Assembly: GCA_964396375.1 (NCBI GenBank)
Contig: CAYNEY010000001.1
Span: forward strand, 121,209 to 185,208
Length of the DNA: 64,000 nt
Direction of reading: 5' to 3'
Source of the DNA: FEN-1139 sp964396375
Lineage (GTDB): Bacteria; Myxococcota_A; Polyangia; Polyangiales; Polyangiaceae
Shown here: piece by piece, positions 8,175-17,582 of the stretch
Layout of the letters: each line of letters starts with the position of its first letter
Position numbering within the stretch: position 1 is the stretch's first letter
Notes under the pieces: model-generated
Databases searched by the model: none
Told to the model about the DNA's origin: nothing
What the model saw: only the letters and a program-made list of their open reading frames with translations
Position numbers and translations under genes: made by a program

Positions 8175-9703
8175 GGTTCCTCGAAGGGATTGTGAGTGTC
8201 GAGGCTTCGTGAGGTGGCGATGGGAGTTGGGCGTGTCGGCGGTGAGTCCAAGATCGATGAGCGCGTGGCGGGAGCGGAGCGCGCCTCCGGCACGGGCTTG
8301 CTGGCGACCGGAGAGAGGACCATGATCACATCCTGATCGCGCCCAAAGCTGACACTTCGCACCTGTTCGTGGTAACCGGGCAGCACCGCCGAGAGCCGGT
8401 GGAGCGAGGAACCCACGGCGACCCGGAGGGTGGTGGGGTTGGTGTCGAGGGGGGACCCATCGAGAAAGAGCCGGGCGTCGGGGGGCGTGGCGGCTACGTT
8501 CACCGAGACCATTCGAGGTGCCGTGGTCGCTGGAGGAGAAGTCGTGGCTGCCTCGGCCTGGGAGGTAAGGGATTCTGTCCGCCCAGCTCGTCCTTGCCCG
8601 ACGAAGAATCCTACCGTGGCAAGTGCCGCCAAGCCGACTGCCGTGCCTCCCAGCCACCCGATGACACGCCGCCTTCGGATGGGAGCTGGCACCAGGCTTT
8701 CGGTGGGGTTGTCGAGTTCGAAGAGTGCCTCGTCGATCCGCTGTCGGCGTTCGGCGATCCGAGGCGAGAGCACGCGTTCGACCAACGCTCCGAGCTCGGT
8801 CGCGGAGGGCGGACCGCCGAGTTCGTCCAAGATCTGCGCGAGCTCCCTCCCAAGCTGCAGTGCCGAAGCCGTACGCTGTGCCGGATCCTTCGCGAGCGCG
8901 CGGCAGACGAGCTGCTCGAGGTGCGCTGGGTAGCTGGCGACCAGTCGTGACGGCAGCTCCAGGTCGGACTCGAGGAGCCGATACATGGTCTGCAGGGGAT
9001 CGTCGCCGAAGAACGGCCGCTGGCCGGTCGTGGCCTGATACAGCACGCACCCGAGGGCGAAGACGTCGGCGCGTCGATCGCAGCTCTTCGAGCTGAGCTG
9101 CTCCGGGGCCATGTAGGAGAGTTTGCCCTTCAGGTGTCCGGTTTCGGTTGGCGCATGCAGCTGACCGCGAGCACGCGCGATCCCGAAATCGCTCAGGCAG
9201 AGTTCACCGTCGACGCCGAGTAGGATGTTGTCGGGAGAGACGTCGCGGTGCACGAGCAGTAGGCTGTGGCCGCTCTCGTCGCTGAGCTCGTGGGCGGAAT
9301 GGAGGGCATCGCAGATTTGTCGGGCGATCTCGCAGGCGACCAGCACAGGGAGACGATGTTGAGGAAGATGAGCCAGAAGTTCGGCGAGGGTCCCTCCCTC
9401 GATCCATTCCATGATCAGAAAGGGCCAACCCCGATCATCGCCCACCTCGAGGACATGGGTGACGTTCGGGTGGACGAGCAAGCGCGCCAAGCGGATCTCG
9501 TCGAGGAAGAGCTGTGCCAGGTGTGGATCAGGATCGGTTTGCGGGCGGAGCGTTTTCAGCGCAACCAACTCGTCGGTCGGACCCTCGAGCCGGCGCGCTG
9601 CCCACACTTGACCCATCCCACCCTCACCAATGGGGACGAGAAGCTGGTAGGCTCCGAGGCAATCACCCGGGACCAAGTGACCGGCGGGGTTCGAGAAGGA
9701 CAA
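8171..9703 (-). CDS. Ser/Thr protein kinase with C-terminal PEGA domain
   Basis: A 510-residue Hanks-type kinase. Visible motifs are the glycine loop IGEGGMGQVW, the VAIK-type lysine in VALKTL, the catalytic loop HRDVSPDN, DFG (LSDFGIA) and the SYMAPEQL activation segment end. A transmembrane helix at about 345-365 (WLGGTAVGLAALATVGFFVG) is followed by an extracytoplasmic PEGA domain (DARLFLDGSPL, HRLSAVLPGY). The catalytic loop has Val-Ser in place of the usual Leu-Lys (HRDVSPDN for HRDLKPxN), a substitution often seen in myxobacterial kinases. The start is a TTG at 9703, because an in-frame stop lies two codons upstream; a second TTG nine codons later is possible. It is coupled to the TPR-PEGA gene. 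Confidence 0.9.
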   Translation of the reverse strand: MSFSNPAGHLVPGDCLGAYQLLVPIGEGGMGQVWAARRLEGPTDELVALKTLRPQTDPDPHLAQLFLDEIRLARLLVHPNVTHVLEVGDDRGWPFLIMEWIEGGTLAELLAHLPQHRLPVLVACEIARQICDALHSAHELSDESGHSLLLVHRDVSPDNILLGVDGELCLSDFGIARARGQLHAPTETGHLKGKLSYMAPEQLSSKSCDRRADVFALGCVLYQATTGQRPFFGDDPLQTMYRLLESDLELPSRLVASYPAHLEQLVCRALAKDPAQRTASALQLGRELAQILDELGGPPSATELGALVERVLSPRIAERRQRIDEALFELDNPTESLVPAPIRRRRVIGWLGGTAVGLAALATVGFFVGQGRAGRTESLTSQAEAATTSPPATTAPRMVSVNVAATPPDARLFLDGSPLDTNPTTLRVAVGSSLHRLSAVLPGYHEQVRSVSFGRDQDVIMVLSPVASKPVPEARSAPATRSSILDSPPTRPTPIATSRSLDTHNPFEEP

Positions 9704-9800
9704 GCGGGCTCAGGGTAACATCGAACCGCCTTCCTACCAAGCCGATCCCACTGGTCTGCGTGACCGTACTCACGCGCCATCCAAACCAAGAAGAGCCCTC

Positions 9801-10223
9801 ATGCACGTCCACCAAACCACGCTCGTGATCTCTACCACCGGTGGTGACTTCGTTGACATCACCGACCGCGTCGGACAGATCGTCGGACAAAGTGGGATCG
9901 CGACCGGCCTTTGCACGCTCTTCGTGCAGCACACTTCGGCGAGCCTCACCATCCAAGAGAACGCGGATCCGACGGTGCGTGCCGATCTCAACGCGCTGTT
10001 CGCGGAGCTGGTCCCAGAGCGGCGCGCTTGGGCGCATGATCTGGAAGGCCCAGACGACATGCCGGCGCATGCTCGCACGGTGCTGACCCACACCAGTGAG
10101 AGCATCCCAGTCGGTCAGGGTCGACTCTTGCTTGGTACCTGGCAAGCCATCTATCTCTGGGAGCACCGCGGGCGTCCTCACCAACGACGGATCGTGGTTC
10201 ACATCCAAGGTGAGAAAGGGTAG
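9801..10223 (+). CDS. YjbQ/UPF0047 family protein
   Basis: The 140-residue product matches the YjbQ (UPF0047) family along its full length. Key motifs are FVQHTSASLTIQENADP near 45-60, the HDLEGPDDMPAHAR stretch and GTWQAIYLWEHR near the end. The family contains conserved His/Glu residues around a metal-like pocket; some members complement thiamine-phosphate synthase mutants, but the natural role is not settled. The kinase gene is divergent, with 97 bases between them. The next gene starts 8 bases downstream. Confidence 0.9.
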   Translation: MHVHQTTLVISTTGGDFVDITDRVGQIVGQSGIATGLCTLFVQHTSASLTIQENADPTVRADLNALFAELVPERRAWAHDLEGPDDMPAHARTVLTHTSESIPVGQGRLLLGTWQAIYLWEHRGRPHQRRIVVHIQGEKG

Positions 10224-10231
10224 TCTCGGGC

Positions 10232-11239
10232 TTGCTCACCGAGCTCCTTGCGCCCATCGTCATCGTCGTAAGTGGGGGTTCATTCGACGAAGCCGCGAGT
10301 GTACCACGGCCCCTTCTCGAGAGCTGCAACGCTGCCTTCCGTACCGCACGTTGTGTGGAACGTTCATCCGTGGAAGCGCGGACCGAGCGCGCATTTCTCG
10401 CTCTGGTGGAGTGGTCAGGGGACAACGCTCGCACGGTTGCGGTACGCGTACAGGGAGAGGCGCGCGGGGTGCCCGCGAGCAGCGAACGTCGACTAAGCTT
10501 CGAGCCCACCGATACCTTGGAAGATCGACAGCGCGCTGTCGGCTTGGTGATCGCCGCCACCGTGATCGCGCTCGTGACCGAGACGGAGAGCGAGAATTCC
10601 GCGACGAACCCGACCAACCCCGAGACTCCGCGCGAATCCGCAGCTGCAGCCGTGCCACCGAAGCCTGCCGTTTTGCCACCGAAGCCCACGCCCACCGCAT
10701 CTCTTCCGAGCACCGGGCACCTCGCCGACACGAAGGAGCCACCCGCGTCGTTTGCTCTCGAGCTGTTCGGCGGCGCGAGCGCTGCTTCGGGGTTGGACGC
10801 GGCGGGATTCCGGGTGGGTCCCATGCTGAGGCTGAGCCTAGGTCCTGCTCCGGCGCTTTGGTTTGGCGTCGTCGAGGGAAGGCTCGAGACTGCCGTGAGT
10901 GGCCCGCGGAGTTCCGCGACGCGGCTCGCCGCTGGTTTCGGCCTGACTCCCTTCGGTGGGGATTGGGGGCGCTTCTTGTTGGAGGCGGAGCTCATTCGTC
11001 TAGAGGCTTCGGCGGTAGACGAAGCCGGGAGGGAAGAGTCGGTGCGCCTCACCCGCGCTGGCGCGCGCTCGGAGGTCGAGGTCGCGGTGCCCGTATCGCA
11101 GCAGGTGAAGCTGGGGTGGGGGGCCGGTGTGTCGGCCCTTTGGCCCAGCTATGATCTCGAAATCGGCGGAGTCGGACGGGGAGGAGAGACTGTTCTCGGT
11201 TGGTCGACCCATGTGGGTTTTCGGCTCAGGCTAAAGTAG
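10232..11239 (+). CDS. Exported protein of unknown function, barrel-like C-terminus
   Basis: A 335-residue product from a TTG start. The first 20 residues are hydrophobic and may be a signal peptide. A compact N-terminal part to about residue 110 ends in a hydrophobic helix (AVGLVIAATVIALVT), followed by a Thr/Pro/Ala linker. The last 160 residues alternate polar and hydrophobic residues, with VSQQVKLGWGAGVSALWP and a terminal Arg-Leu-Arg-Leu-Lys strand, as in small outer-membrane barrels. The family is not recognised. Only 60 bases separate it from the sigma-factor gene, so it may be an envelope component of that regulatory unit. Confidence 0.6.
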   Translation: MLTELLAPIVIVVSGGSFDEAASVPRPLLESCNAAFRTARCVERSSVEARTERAFLALVEWSGDNARTVAVRVQGEARGVPASSERRLSFEPTDTLEDRQRAVGLVIAATVIALVTETESENSATNPTNPETPRESAAAAVPPKPAVLPPKPTPTASLPSTGHLADTKEPPASFALELFGGASAASGLDAAGFRVGPMLRLSLGPAPALWFGVVEGRLETAVSGPRSSATRLAAGFGLTPFGGDWGRFLLEAELIRLEASAVDEAGREESVRLTRAGARSEVEVAVPVSQQVKLGWGAGVSALWPSYDLEIGGVGRGGETVLGWSTHVGFRLRLK

Positions 11240-11299
11240 TTTTGACCGGGCTGCCTGGCGGAGGGAGGCTGGTTCGTCGTCCATTGCGAAAGGTGAGCC

Positions 11300-11923
11300 T
11301 TGCTCCGGTTTCGTCACCAACCCACCGCGCTGCCCCACTGCGCCCCGCCATCTCCGGACCCAACCCCGGTGGTGTCCGACGTCGATCTGGTCGCGGCCCT
11401 CGCGCGGGGCGAGGAGTGGGCCGCCGAGTGCCTGGTGGATCGCGTACAGCCCGTGCTCGACAAGACCCTGCGCCGCCTCCTGCGGACCACCGGTCCTGAT
11501 TTCGACGACCTCATGCAGTCTGCGTTCGAGAGGATCATCCGTACGCTGACCGAGCGCCCACTGGCCTTCTCGTACAATCTCGCGGGGTGGTCTTCGGTGG
11601 TCGCGACGCGGGTCGCTCTCGACAGCTTCCGTCGGCGGGGCTTGGAGCGTCGCCTGTTCCTCGGGCTCGAGGATGCAGAAGTGCCGCGCCACGATGGCCT
11701 GGAGCGTCAACTCGACGCCCGCGTCCAGATCAAGTGGCTCTCCCAGGCTCTCGGTAAGCTCCCTCGGAAGCACGCTGAGGCGTTGCTCCTCCACGACGTG
11801 CTCGGTCATGATTTGGCCGAGATCGCCGAGCTCACGGACAGCACCGTGGCGGCCGCCCAATCGCGGCTGGTGCGCGGGCGAAAGCACCTTCTGGCACGGC
11901 TCGCCAAGCGAGGTTGGTCATGA
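11300..11923 (+). CDS. ECF-type RNA polymerase sigma factor
   Basis: About 184-207 residues. Region 2 contains DFDDLMQSAFERII and region 4 ends in a helix-turn-helix (LAEIAELTDSTVAAAQSRLVRGRKHL). The first ATG-like start at 11300 is a TTG; GTG codons at 11369 and 11372 remove a Pro-rich leader and would fit the usual family length better, so the true start is uncertain. The stop overlaps the ATG of the FecR-domain gene by 4 bases, the standard arrangement for a sigma factor and its membrane regulator. Confidence 0.85.
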   Translation: MLRFRHQPTALPHCAPPSPDPTPVVSDVDLVAALARGEEWAAECLVDRVQPVLDKTLRRLLRTTGPDFDDLMQSAFERIIRTLTERPLAFSYNLAGWSSVVATRVALDSFRRRGLERRLFLGLEDAEVPRHDGLERQLDARVQIKWLSQALGKLPRKHAEALLLHDVLGHDLAEIAELTDSTVAAAQSRLVRGRKHLLARLAKRGWS

Positions 11924-12906
11924 GCTCTTCCGACCTCGAGCGAGCGCTCGGCGTTTTGCGTGATGGCCCCGTGCCGCTGCTTCGGAATGACGCTGCGCTC
12001 GCGCAGAAAGAACGCCTGCTGCCCTTGGTCCGCGCCGTGGTGCGCGAGACCCCACGCCGGCTCCGGCGATGGCGCCTGATGCGCTTTGGAGCGTACGGGA
12101 CCGCGGCGATGGGTTCACTTGCGGCGCTCGGGCTCTGGCTCACCTCCTCGTTCGGGGTGTGGTTGGAACAACCGGCGATGGTCGCGGTCACCCCCTTCGA
12201 CGGTGCCGCACTGCTCTTCCGCGATGCCGAGGGCCGCGTGTCGGCGTTCACCGAGCCGCGGCAGCTCCCCACCGAGGGCTCCCTCGAGGCTGGCGCTGGG
12301 GCGCGGGCAAGGTTCACTACCCCGCTCGGTGTGGAGGTGGAGGTGAGCGCACGAACCGCCGTCGGACTCTCGGAGGTGCGCCCGGAACACCACGCGTCGC
12401 GCCTGAGCCTGGTCGATGGAACGGTGCGCTGCCGCGTGCCGCGCCTGGCCGCCGGCGAGAGCTTCTCGGTGGTGACACCTGGCGCCGAGGTGATCGTGCA
12501 CGGGACCGTCTTCACTGTGCGCACCACGCCAAAGCCTCACACTCCTTGCGTTATGGTGGAAGAGGGACGAGTGGAGGTGCGCACGGCCAGCGGCTCACGT
12601 TGGCTCGGTGCCGGCGAGCGAAGTGGTTGTGAGCCCGAGGCCGCGGAAATCCCCCGCGTCGCACTCACTCCGCAGCCCGAGCTCCCGAGGAGTTCCCCTC
12701 CGAAAGTACGCGCGCCGAGCACGCCCAACACTCAGGTGGGTGTGAGCGCTCTCGCTGAGCAGAACCGCTTGCTCGCCGAGGCGCTGGTCGCCGAACAGCG
12801 CGGCGATCCCAACACGGCTCGAGTGCTCTTCACGCGACTACTCGTGCGCCACCCGGGCTCTCCGCTCGCCACTGAAGCCCGCGCCGGGCTGGCGCGCGTG
12901 AAGTGA
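11920..12906 (+). CDS. FecR-domain anti-sigma-type membrane protein with TPR end
   Basis: The product has 328 residues. A cytoplasmic N-terminal region of about 45 residues is followed by a transmembrane helix (GTAAMGSLAALGLWL) and a FecR-like beta domain at about 80-210 (RFTTPLGVEVEVSART, SLVDGTVRCRV, VIVHGTVFTVR, VMVEEGRVEVR). A Pro-rich linker and a short TPR-like helical hairpin (RGDPNTARVLFTRLLVRHPGS) close it. FecR-type proteins bind and control the adjacent sigma factor in response to an envelope signal. Coupled translation with the sigma gene (ATGA overlap) supports that role. The TPR end could contact a partner in the periplasm. Confidence 0.85.
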   Translation: MSSSDLERALGVLRDGPVPLLRNDAALAQKERLLPLVRAVVRETPRRLRRWRLMRFGAYGTAAMGSLAALGLWLTSSFGVWLEQPAMVAVTPFDGAALLFRDAEGRVSAFTEPRQLPTEGSLEAGAGARARFTTPLGVEVEVSARTAVGLSEVRPEHHASRLSLVDGTVRCRVPRLAAGESFSVVTPGAEVIVHGTVFTVRTTPKPHTPCVMVEEGRVEVRTASGSRWLGAGERSGCEPEAAEIPRVALTPQPELPRSSPPKVRAPSTPNTQVGVSALAEQNRLLAEALVAEQRGDPNTARVLFTRLLVRHPGSPLATEARAGLARVK

Positions 12907-13023
12907 GGTGGCGACGGCGCATGCGTCCGTTTTCCATTGACTCGGGCTGCCGAATGTGACGCCAATGGAGCCGTTCATGGGGTGACGAGTTCGGGTGCCT
13001 CGGAACACTTGAAAATCCAAGCG

Positions 13024-13068
13024 GGAGGGCAACGTGAAGAAGAATCAAACCGGGTTGGTTGGTTGGTT
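13024..13068 (+). repeat. GGTT tetranucleotide repeat between start codon and signal peptide
   Basis: Four GGTT units fill 13053-13068, directly after a strong ribosome-binding site (GGGAGGG, 13023-13029) and a GTG at 13034. With four units the GTG frame reads MKKNQTGLVGWF and stops at TGA after 21 codons. With three units it would read MKKNQTGLVGLVAACAATG and continue into the long protease frame. The repeat number therefore decides whether the downstream protein gets its lipoprotein signal. Confidence 0.75.
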
Positions 13069-16031
13069 TAGTTGCTGCTTGTGCTGCTACCGGGGTTGAG
13101 CTCAGGGAAGCGCAGGCGGTGCTGGATGGAAGTCTAGACCCTTGCACGAGGACAGCCGTAGCCGACGGTTGCCCGTTCCAATTCGAACAGGTCGTATTGG
13201 TCCGAATCCTGCTCGGAAATGGGGATTGGTCCTTCTGCACGGGCACCGTCATCTCGCCGCGGCACGTGCTCACCGCTGGGCACTGTGCGTCCGAAGAGTG
13301 GGATCCCACGGGGCTGACCAACTGGGGGGAGAGCGGTGGGATCGTGGGGTTCGAGATAGGGCTCCCGATCATGACCGGGGAGCTGCAGGAACTATCCTGG
13401 GATGACCCCGGAACTCATGGAATCCTCCTCCCCGTGGAGGACGCAGCGATCAAGCTGTCGGACATGGCGCTGCTCACGCTCGCGCTGCCCATCCCCTTCG
13501 TGGAGTGGGCGAGCCTGATGCCCCAGGTGATCCCGAATACGGGAGATGTGGTCTCCTCCACCATCGACGGCACCTTGGAGTCGCTGGTGGCACAAGGATA
13601 CCTCGAGGATCAAGCCGCTCTGGTCGGGTTTGGAACGTCACGTTTCGGAACCAACGCGCTGTGTGGGGGCAGCAAGTACGACTATCTGCCGCACTACGCG
13701 GTGTCCGACATGGGGTTGTTGTCGGGGGGGACGTTCGATACGATATCGGCTGATCCGCCATTCGGTGAGTTCTGGCTGCGCACGGCCTCTCTCAGCGATC
13801 CCTCCGGTGGCCCCGGTGATTCGGGAGGGCCGGTGCTGGTCTTCGCCGCGCAGCCTCTTAGCCCCTTCCTGCGGGAAGGGCACGCCCTCACGCTGGGGAC
13901 GGTGGCCTATGTCGACGGTGCGGACACAGGCTTCGTCTCCATCGCAGATTCTTTCACCCACAACTGGCTCCGCTCGCGCATCACCAGCCCCTTTGAAGCT
14001 CTGCTCTACGCGAACTCGGTCGAAGTTGGCGCGGGCGCCTGGATGACCACCGGCCCGCTCGTGGCACATGAGGCCAACCTTGGGGCAGGGTCGAGCCTTG
14101 GTGAGGTCGTGTCGCCGCTGATCGAAAACGACGGAACGGCGGAGCTTGGACCAACCTACGGGAGCTTTCACGCCGACCACCAGACCCTCCCCTGGTGGGG
14201 CGTGTGGTGGCCCGAGGCGCCTACGGACGAGGCCTGCGACAGCCGCGCCGTCAGCCTGGATTTCTCGCCGGAAAGCCCCCTCTACGGCAATGTTCTGCCT
14301 CCGCAGCGGGTCTACGGAGATCTCTATCTCGAGCCGGGTGCCAAGGTGGTCCTACAGCCGGGCACTTACTACTTCGACTCCTTTATCGTCGAGGCTGGAG
14401 CCACGGTGGAATATGATGAGGAGAGTCCGACCGGTGGCGTGTTCGACAGCTCGATCCTTAGGATCCTCGTGGCCGTCGACGCCGAGAATCCGAGCGGCCG
14501 CTTCCGCTCGGCAGGGTCGCTGGCCCGTGCGGACCAGGCTGAACGGATCCTGATTGGCGTGGGTCACGCGGAGGCCTCCGAGGCCGAGTACTCCGTCACG
14601 GGAGACTTCAACGGGACGCTGGTCGTCGCCGCGGGGGACGTGGTGGTCGACTCCACCACCTTCCAGGGAGCCATCTGGAGCTCCGGCGAGATCTCCGTCG
14701 GCGAGGGAGCCTCCCTGGTTCATGCGCCCTTCCTGCGGCCGGACGCGGTGTACGACACCCTCTTCTGCCGTGAACCCACCTCGCTCGATCTCGATTTCCG
14801 GGATTTCAACGTGTTCGTGTCGGGCAACGTCTTGCGCGCCCCCCACACTGGCGGCGCCATCGCGGCTGGGAAGGATGTCCTTCTGTCGAGCTTTCAGGTC
14901 AACTACGAGCATGTCGGCCCGACGGCGCTCGTGATAGGTGGTGATGCCGAGTTCGAGTCCGGCACCATCTTCGGTGATCTGTTCATCGCAACTGAGCACT
15001 TGGGCATGGTTCAGACCACGGTCTTCGGCGCCGTGCACGAAGGCATCGAGATCCGCGGCTTTGATAGGGAATTCGAGCAGCTGTCCCTGCTCTCTTCGCA
15101 CACCGGCACTGTCGCCGAGGGCGGAACGGTGACGCGTTCCAACTGCACGTTGGTTCTTTCGGGTAGCGATCCGGTTCGCAACGTCTTCGGAATCGATAGT
15201 CCCGTCGCGGGCAACCCCTGCGGGATCGAACTCGACGTCCCCGAAAACTCGGCAGTCGTTGTGAATGTGAGAGGTGAGGCACCCGTTCTCTCCAGCTTCG
15301 GCCTGTTCCTCCCTGAGGATGAAGGTGGGCGGCGAACGACCACCGCTCGCGATATCCTTTGGAACTTCCCAGAGGCCGAGACGGTCACCATCTCAGCGGT
15401 CGATCTGCGCGGAACGGTGTTGGCTCCGTTTGCCGACGTGACCTTCTCGAACGGTGAGCTGCACGGAGGCGTATTTGCCAAATCTCTCTCCGAGCCCAGA
15501 GACGGCGGCGGCGAGCTCTATTCGGCACGGTTCGCTCACTACCGAGCGCTCTGCTACTACGAAGAGTACTGTGCCGAGACCTGCTCGGACGGGCTCCAGA
15601 ACCAGGACGAAACAGACGTGGATTGTGGCGGCACGCAGTGTGGGTCTTGCACGTCAGAAACCTGCTCGGATGGGTTGCAGAATCAGGATGAGACAGGCGT
15701 GGATTGTGGCGGTGCCACCTGCCCACCCTGCGAAGCTGAGCCTGAATCACCTTGCACTGGTCTGTGCAGCAACCCAACGGTCCACAGTCAGCTTGGGTAC
15801 CTAAGCCTCGGATTGACCACCGCAGCCGAGTGTCACGAGTTTCAGGAGGTCACCATGCAAGGGGGCAACTGCGGCGGGATCCCGAGCGGCAGGGTGGTCA
15901 GCATGAACGAGGACGACATGCCCTGCAACTGGGCCAACTTCACCGCAATTCCGCAGAAGCGTTATGGTGGCTACTGCGTGCGGCTCTCCGCCGGAAGCAC
16001 TGTTGGCTGGGGGGCACTCAACACCTGGTAG
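13034..16031 (+). CDS. Secreted trypsin-like protease with choice-of-anchor A region, frame broken at start
   Basis: The long frame (about 990 residues from a TTG at 13059) holds a trypsin-type domain with TAGHC, SDMALL and GDSGGP. Two beta-rich domains follow, with QPGTYYFDSFIVEAG near residue 435 and DLDFRDFNVFVSGNV near 570; the latter matches the choice-of-anchor A family. Near 835-890 are two Cys-rich repeats of the CSDGLQNQDETxVDCGG type, and a small Cys-containing C-terminal domain may bind a surface ligand. The well-supported start, GTG at 13034 with a strong ribosome-binding site, lies in another frame because of four GGTT units; one unit fewer restores a full lipoprotein signal (LVAAC). 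It is either an on/off contingency gene in the off state or a sequence error. Confidence 0.8.
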
Positions 16032-16088
16032 TCACCATGGTGCCAAAGGTCGCTTGAGATGTGCCACGCCGGAGCGTTCAGTATGTCG

Positions 16089-16808
16089 ATGAAGAAGCCA
16101 AAACTCACCGCTTTCGCACTCGGGATCCTCTTCTTGTCGGGCTGCGGAGGCAAGACCTCGGACAACGAGGACACCTGGGAGATCGTGATCGTCGACGGAA
16201 TGGCGACCGTTCCGTCTGGAACCTACGCGGAGGGAACGGAGCTCGAAGCCAGCGTGGCCAGCTTCGAGCTGGATGTGACGGAGGTCACGGTGGAAGCGTT
16301 CCAGGCTTGCGTGGACGCGGGCGCCTGTGAGCCTGGCCGCGCTGCCACCGAAGATCCGGACTGCAACACGGGAGCGGCTGGTCGGCAGGAGCATCCCATC
16401 AACTGCGTGAACGGCAGCCAGGCGGTGGCGTACTGCGAGTGGGTAGGAAAGCGGCTGCCCACGGAGGGAGAGTGGAAGTTCGCGGCCTGGTACTCCGATG
16501 GGCGGATGTATCCGTGGGGGAATGAGAACCCGGAGGACCAGCTCTGCTGGTCTGGGGGGTCTGAAGGCCCGCGAGATTCGACCTGCCCGATTGGGTCGTT
16601 TCCGGAGGACATGAGCGTGTTCGGACCGCTTGACATGGCAGGCAATGTGAACGAATTCGTTTCCGGCACCTGTGGCACTGAGCCTTGCGAGAAATCCTGT
16701 GGCAATGCGCCGTGGCATATCGGGCGAGGGGGTGAAGGAGCCGGCTGCGGGATCCTCGGTGACGTGACCTACGGTCGCAGGGGCAACGGCTTCCGCTGTG
16801 CGCGGTAG
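16089..16808 (+). CDS. FGE-sulfatase-fold lipoprotein, copy 1
   Basis: The product of about 240 residues starts with a lipoprotein signal (ALGILFLSGC). It then shows the FGE-sulfatase (SUMF1/EgtB/PvdO) fold: an early DVTEVTVEAFQAC motif, the central AVAYCEWVGKRLPTEGEWKFA signature, DMAGNVNEF, and a terminal GFRCAR. Many bacterial members of this fold are not formylglycine-generating enzymes, and the paired catalytic Cys of true FGE cannot be assigned here. An ATG at 16083 is an alternative start. A near-identical copy follows 57 bases downstream. Confidence 0.85.
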   Translation: MKKPKLTAFALGILFLSGCGGKTSDNEDTWEIVIVDGMATVPSGTYAEGTELEASVASFELDVTEVTVEAFQACVDAGACEPGRAATEDPDCNTGAAGRQEHPINCVNGSQAVAYCEWVGKRLPTEGEWKFAAWYSDGRMYPWGNENPEDQLCWSGGSEGPRDSTCPIGSFPEDMSVFGPLDMAGNVNEFVSGTCGTEPCEKSCGNAPWHIGRGGEGAGCGILGDVTYGRRGNGFRCAR

Positions 16809-16865
16809 GCTAGGCCCGACCGAAGTGGCTCGGGGCCAAGCTTGAGGCAGACTTCTGGCACGTCG

Positions 16866-17582
16866 ATGAAGAAGCCACCAACCATCGCCTTCCTGCTCGG
16901 GATCCTCTTCTTGTCGGGCTGCGGAGGCAAGACCTCAGACAACGAGGACACCTGGGAGATCGTGATTGTCGACGGAATGGCTTCCGTTCCGTCTGGGACC
17001 TACGCGGAGGGAACGGAATCCGAAGCCAGTGTGGTGGGCTTCGAGCTGGACGTGACGGAGGTGACTGTGGGAGCCTACCAGGCTTGTGTGGACGCGGGCG
17101 CCTGCGAGCCTGGTAGGGATGCCAGCGAAGATCCGGACTGCAACACGGGAGCGGCTGGTCGGGAAGGGCACCCCATCAACTGCGTGAACGGCAGCCAGGC
17201 GGTGGCGTACTGCGCGTGGGTAGGAAAGCGGCTGCCCACGGAGGGAGAGTGGAAGTTCGCGGCCTGGTACTCCGATGGTCGCTTGTATCCGTGGGGTGAC
17301 GAGAATCCCGAGGACCAGCTCTGCTGGTCCGGAGGCTCCGAAGGCCCGCGAGATTCGACCTGCCCGGTTGGGTCGTTTCCGGAGGATATGAGCGTGTTCG
17401 GACCGCTCGACATGGCGGGCAATGTAGACGAGTTCGTTTCAGGCACCTGTGGGACCGAGCCCTGCGAGAAGTTCTGTGGAAATGCGCCCTGGAACATCGG
17501 TCGCGGCGGGGAAGGAGCCGGTTGTGGCGCCGGTGGCATGACCGATGGGGACAAGATGGCTGGCTTCCGCTGCGCGCGGTAG
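16866..17582 (+). CDS. FGE-sulfatase-fold lipoprotein, copy 2
   Basis: A 238-residue tandem paralogue of the previous gene with the same lipobox (FLSGC), the same VAYCAWVGKRLPTEGEW signature and the same GFRCAR end. The signal-peptide core and the segment around the central signature are almost identical between the copies. Differences cluster before the first conserved motif and in the region just before the C-terminus (GAGGMTDGDKM replaces the copy-1 sequence). Recent duplication or gene conversion is likely. Substrate or role is unknown; a modification or binding function at the cell surface is only a guess. Confidence 0.85.
   Translation: MKKPPTIAFLLGILFLSGCGGKTSDNEDTWEIVIVDGMASVPSGTYAEGTESEASVVGFELDVTEVTVGAYQACVDAGACEPGRDASEDPDCNTGAAGREGHPINCVNGSQAVAYCAWVGKRLPTEGEWKFAAWYSDGRLYPWGDENPEDQLCWSGGSEGPRDSTCPVGSFPEDMSVFGPLDMAGNVDEFVSGTCGTEPCEKFCGNAPWNIGRGGEGAGCGAGGMTDGDKMAGFRCAR

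Noticed and set aside
8175..9050. N-terminal extension of the TPR-PEGA protein
   Set aside because: It is the same-strand shadow of the kinase gene. The ATG at 8174 begins a signal peptide.
16089..17582. True formylglycine-generating enzymes for sulfatases
   Set aside because: No sulfatase gene is nearby and the paired catalytic Cys could not be assigned; only the fold is supported.
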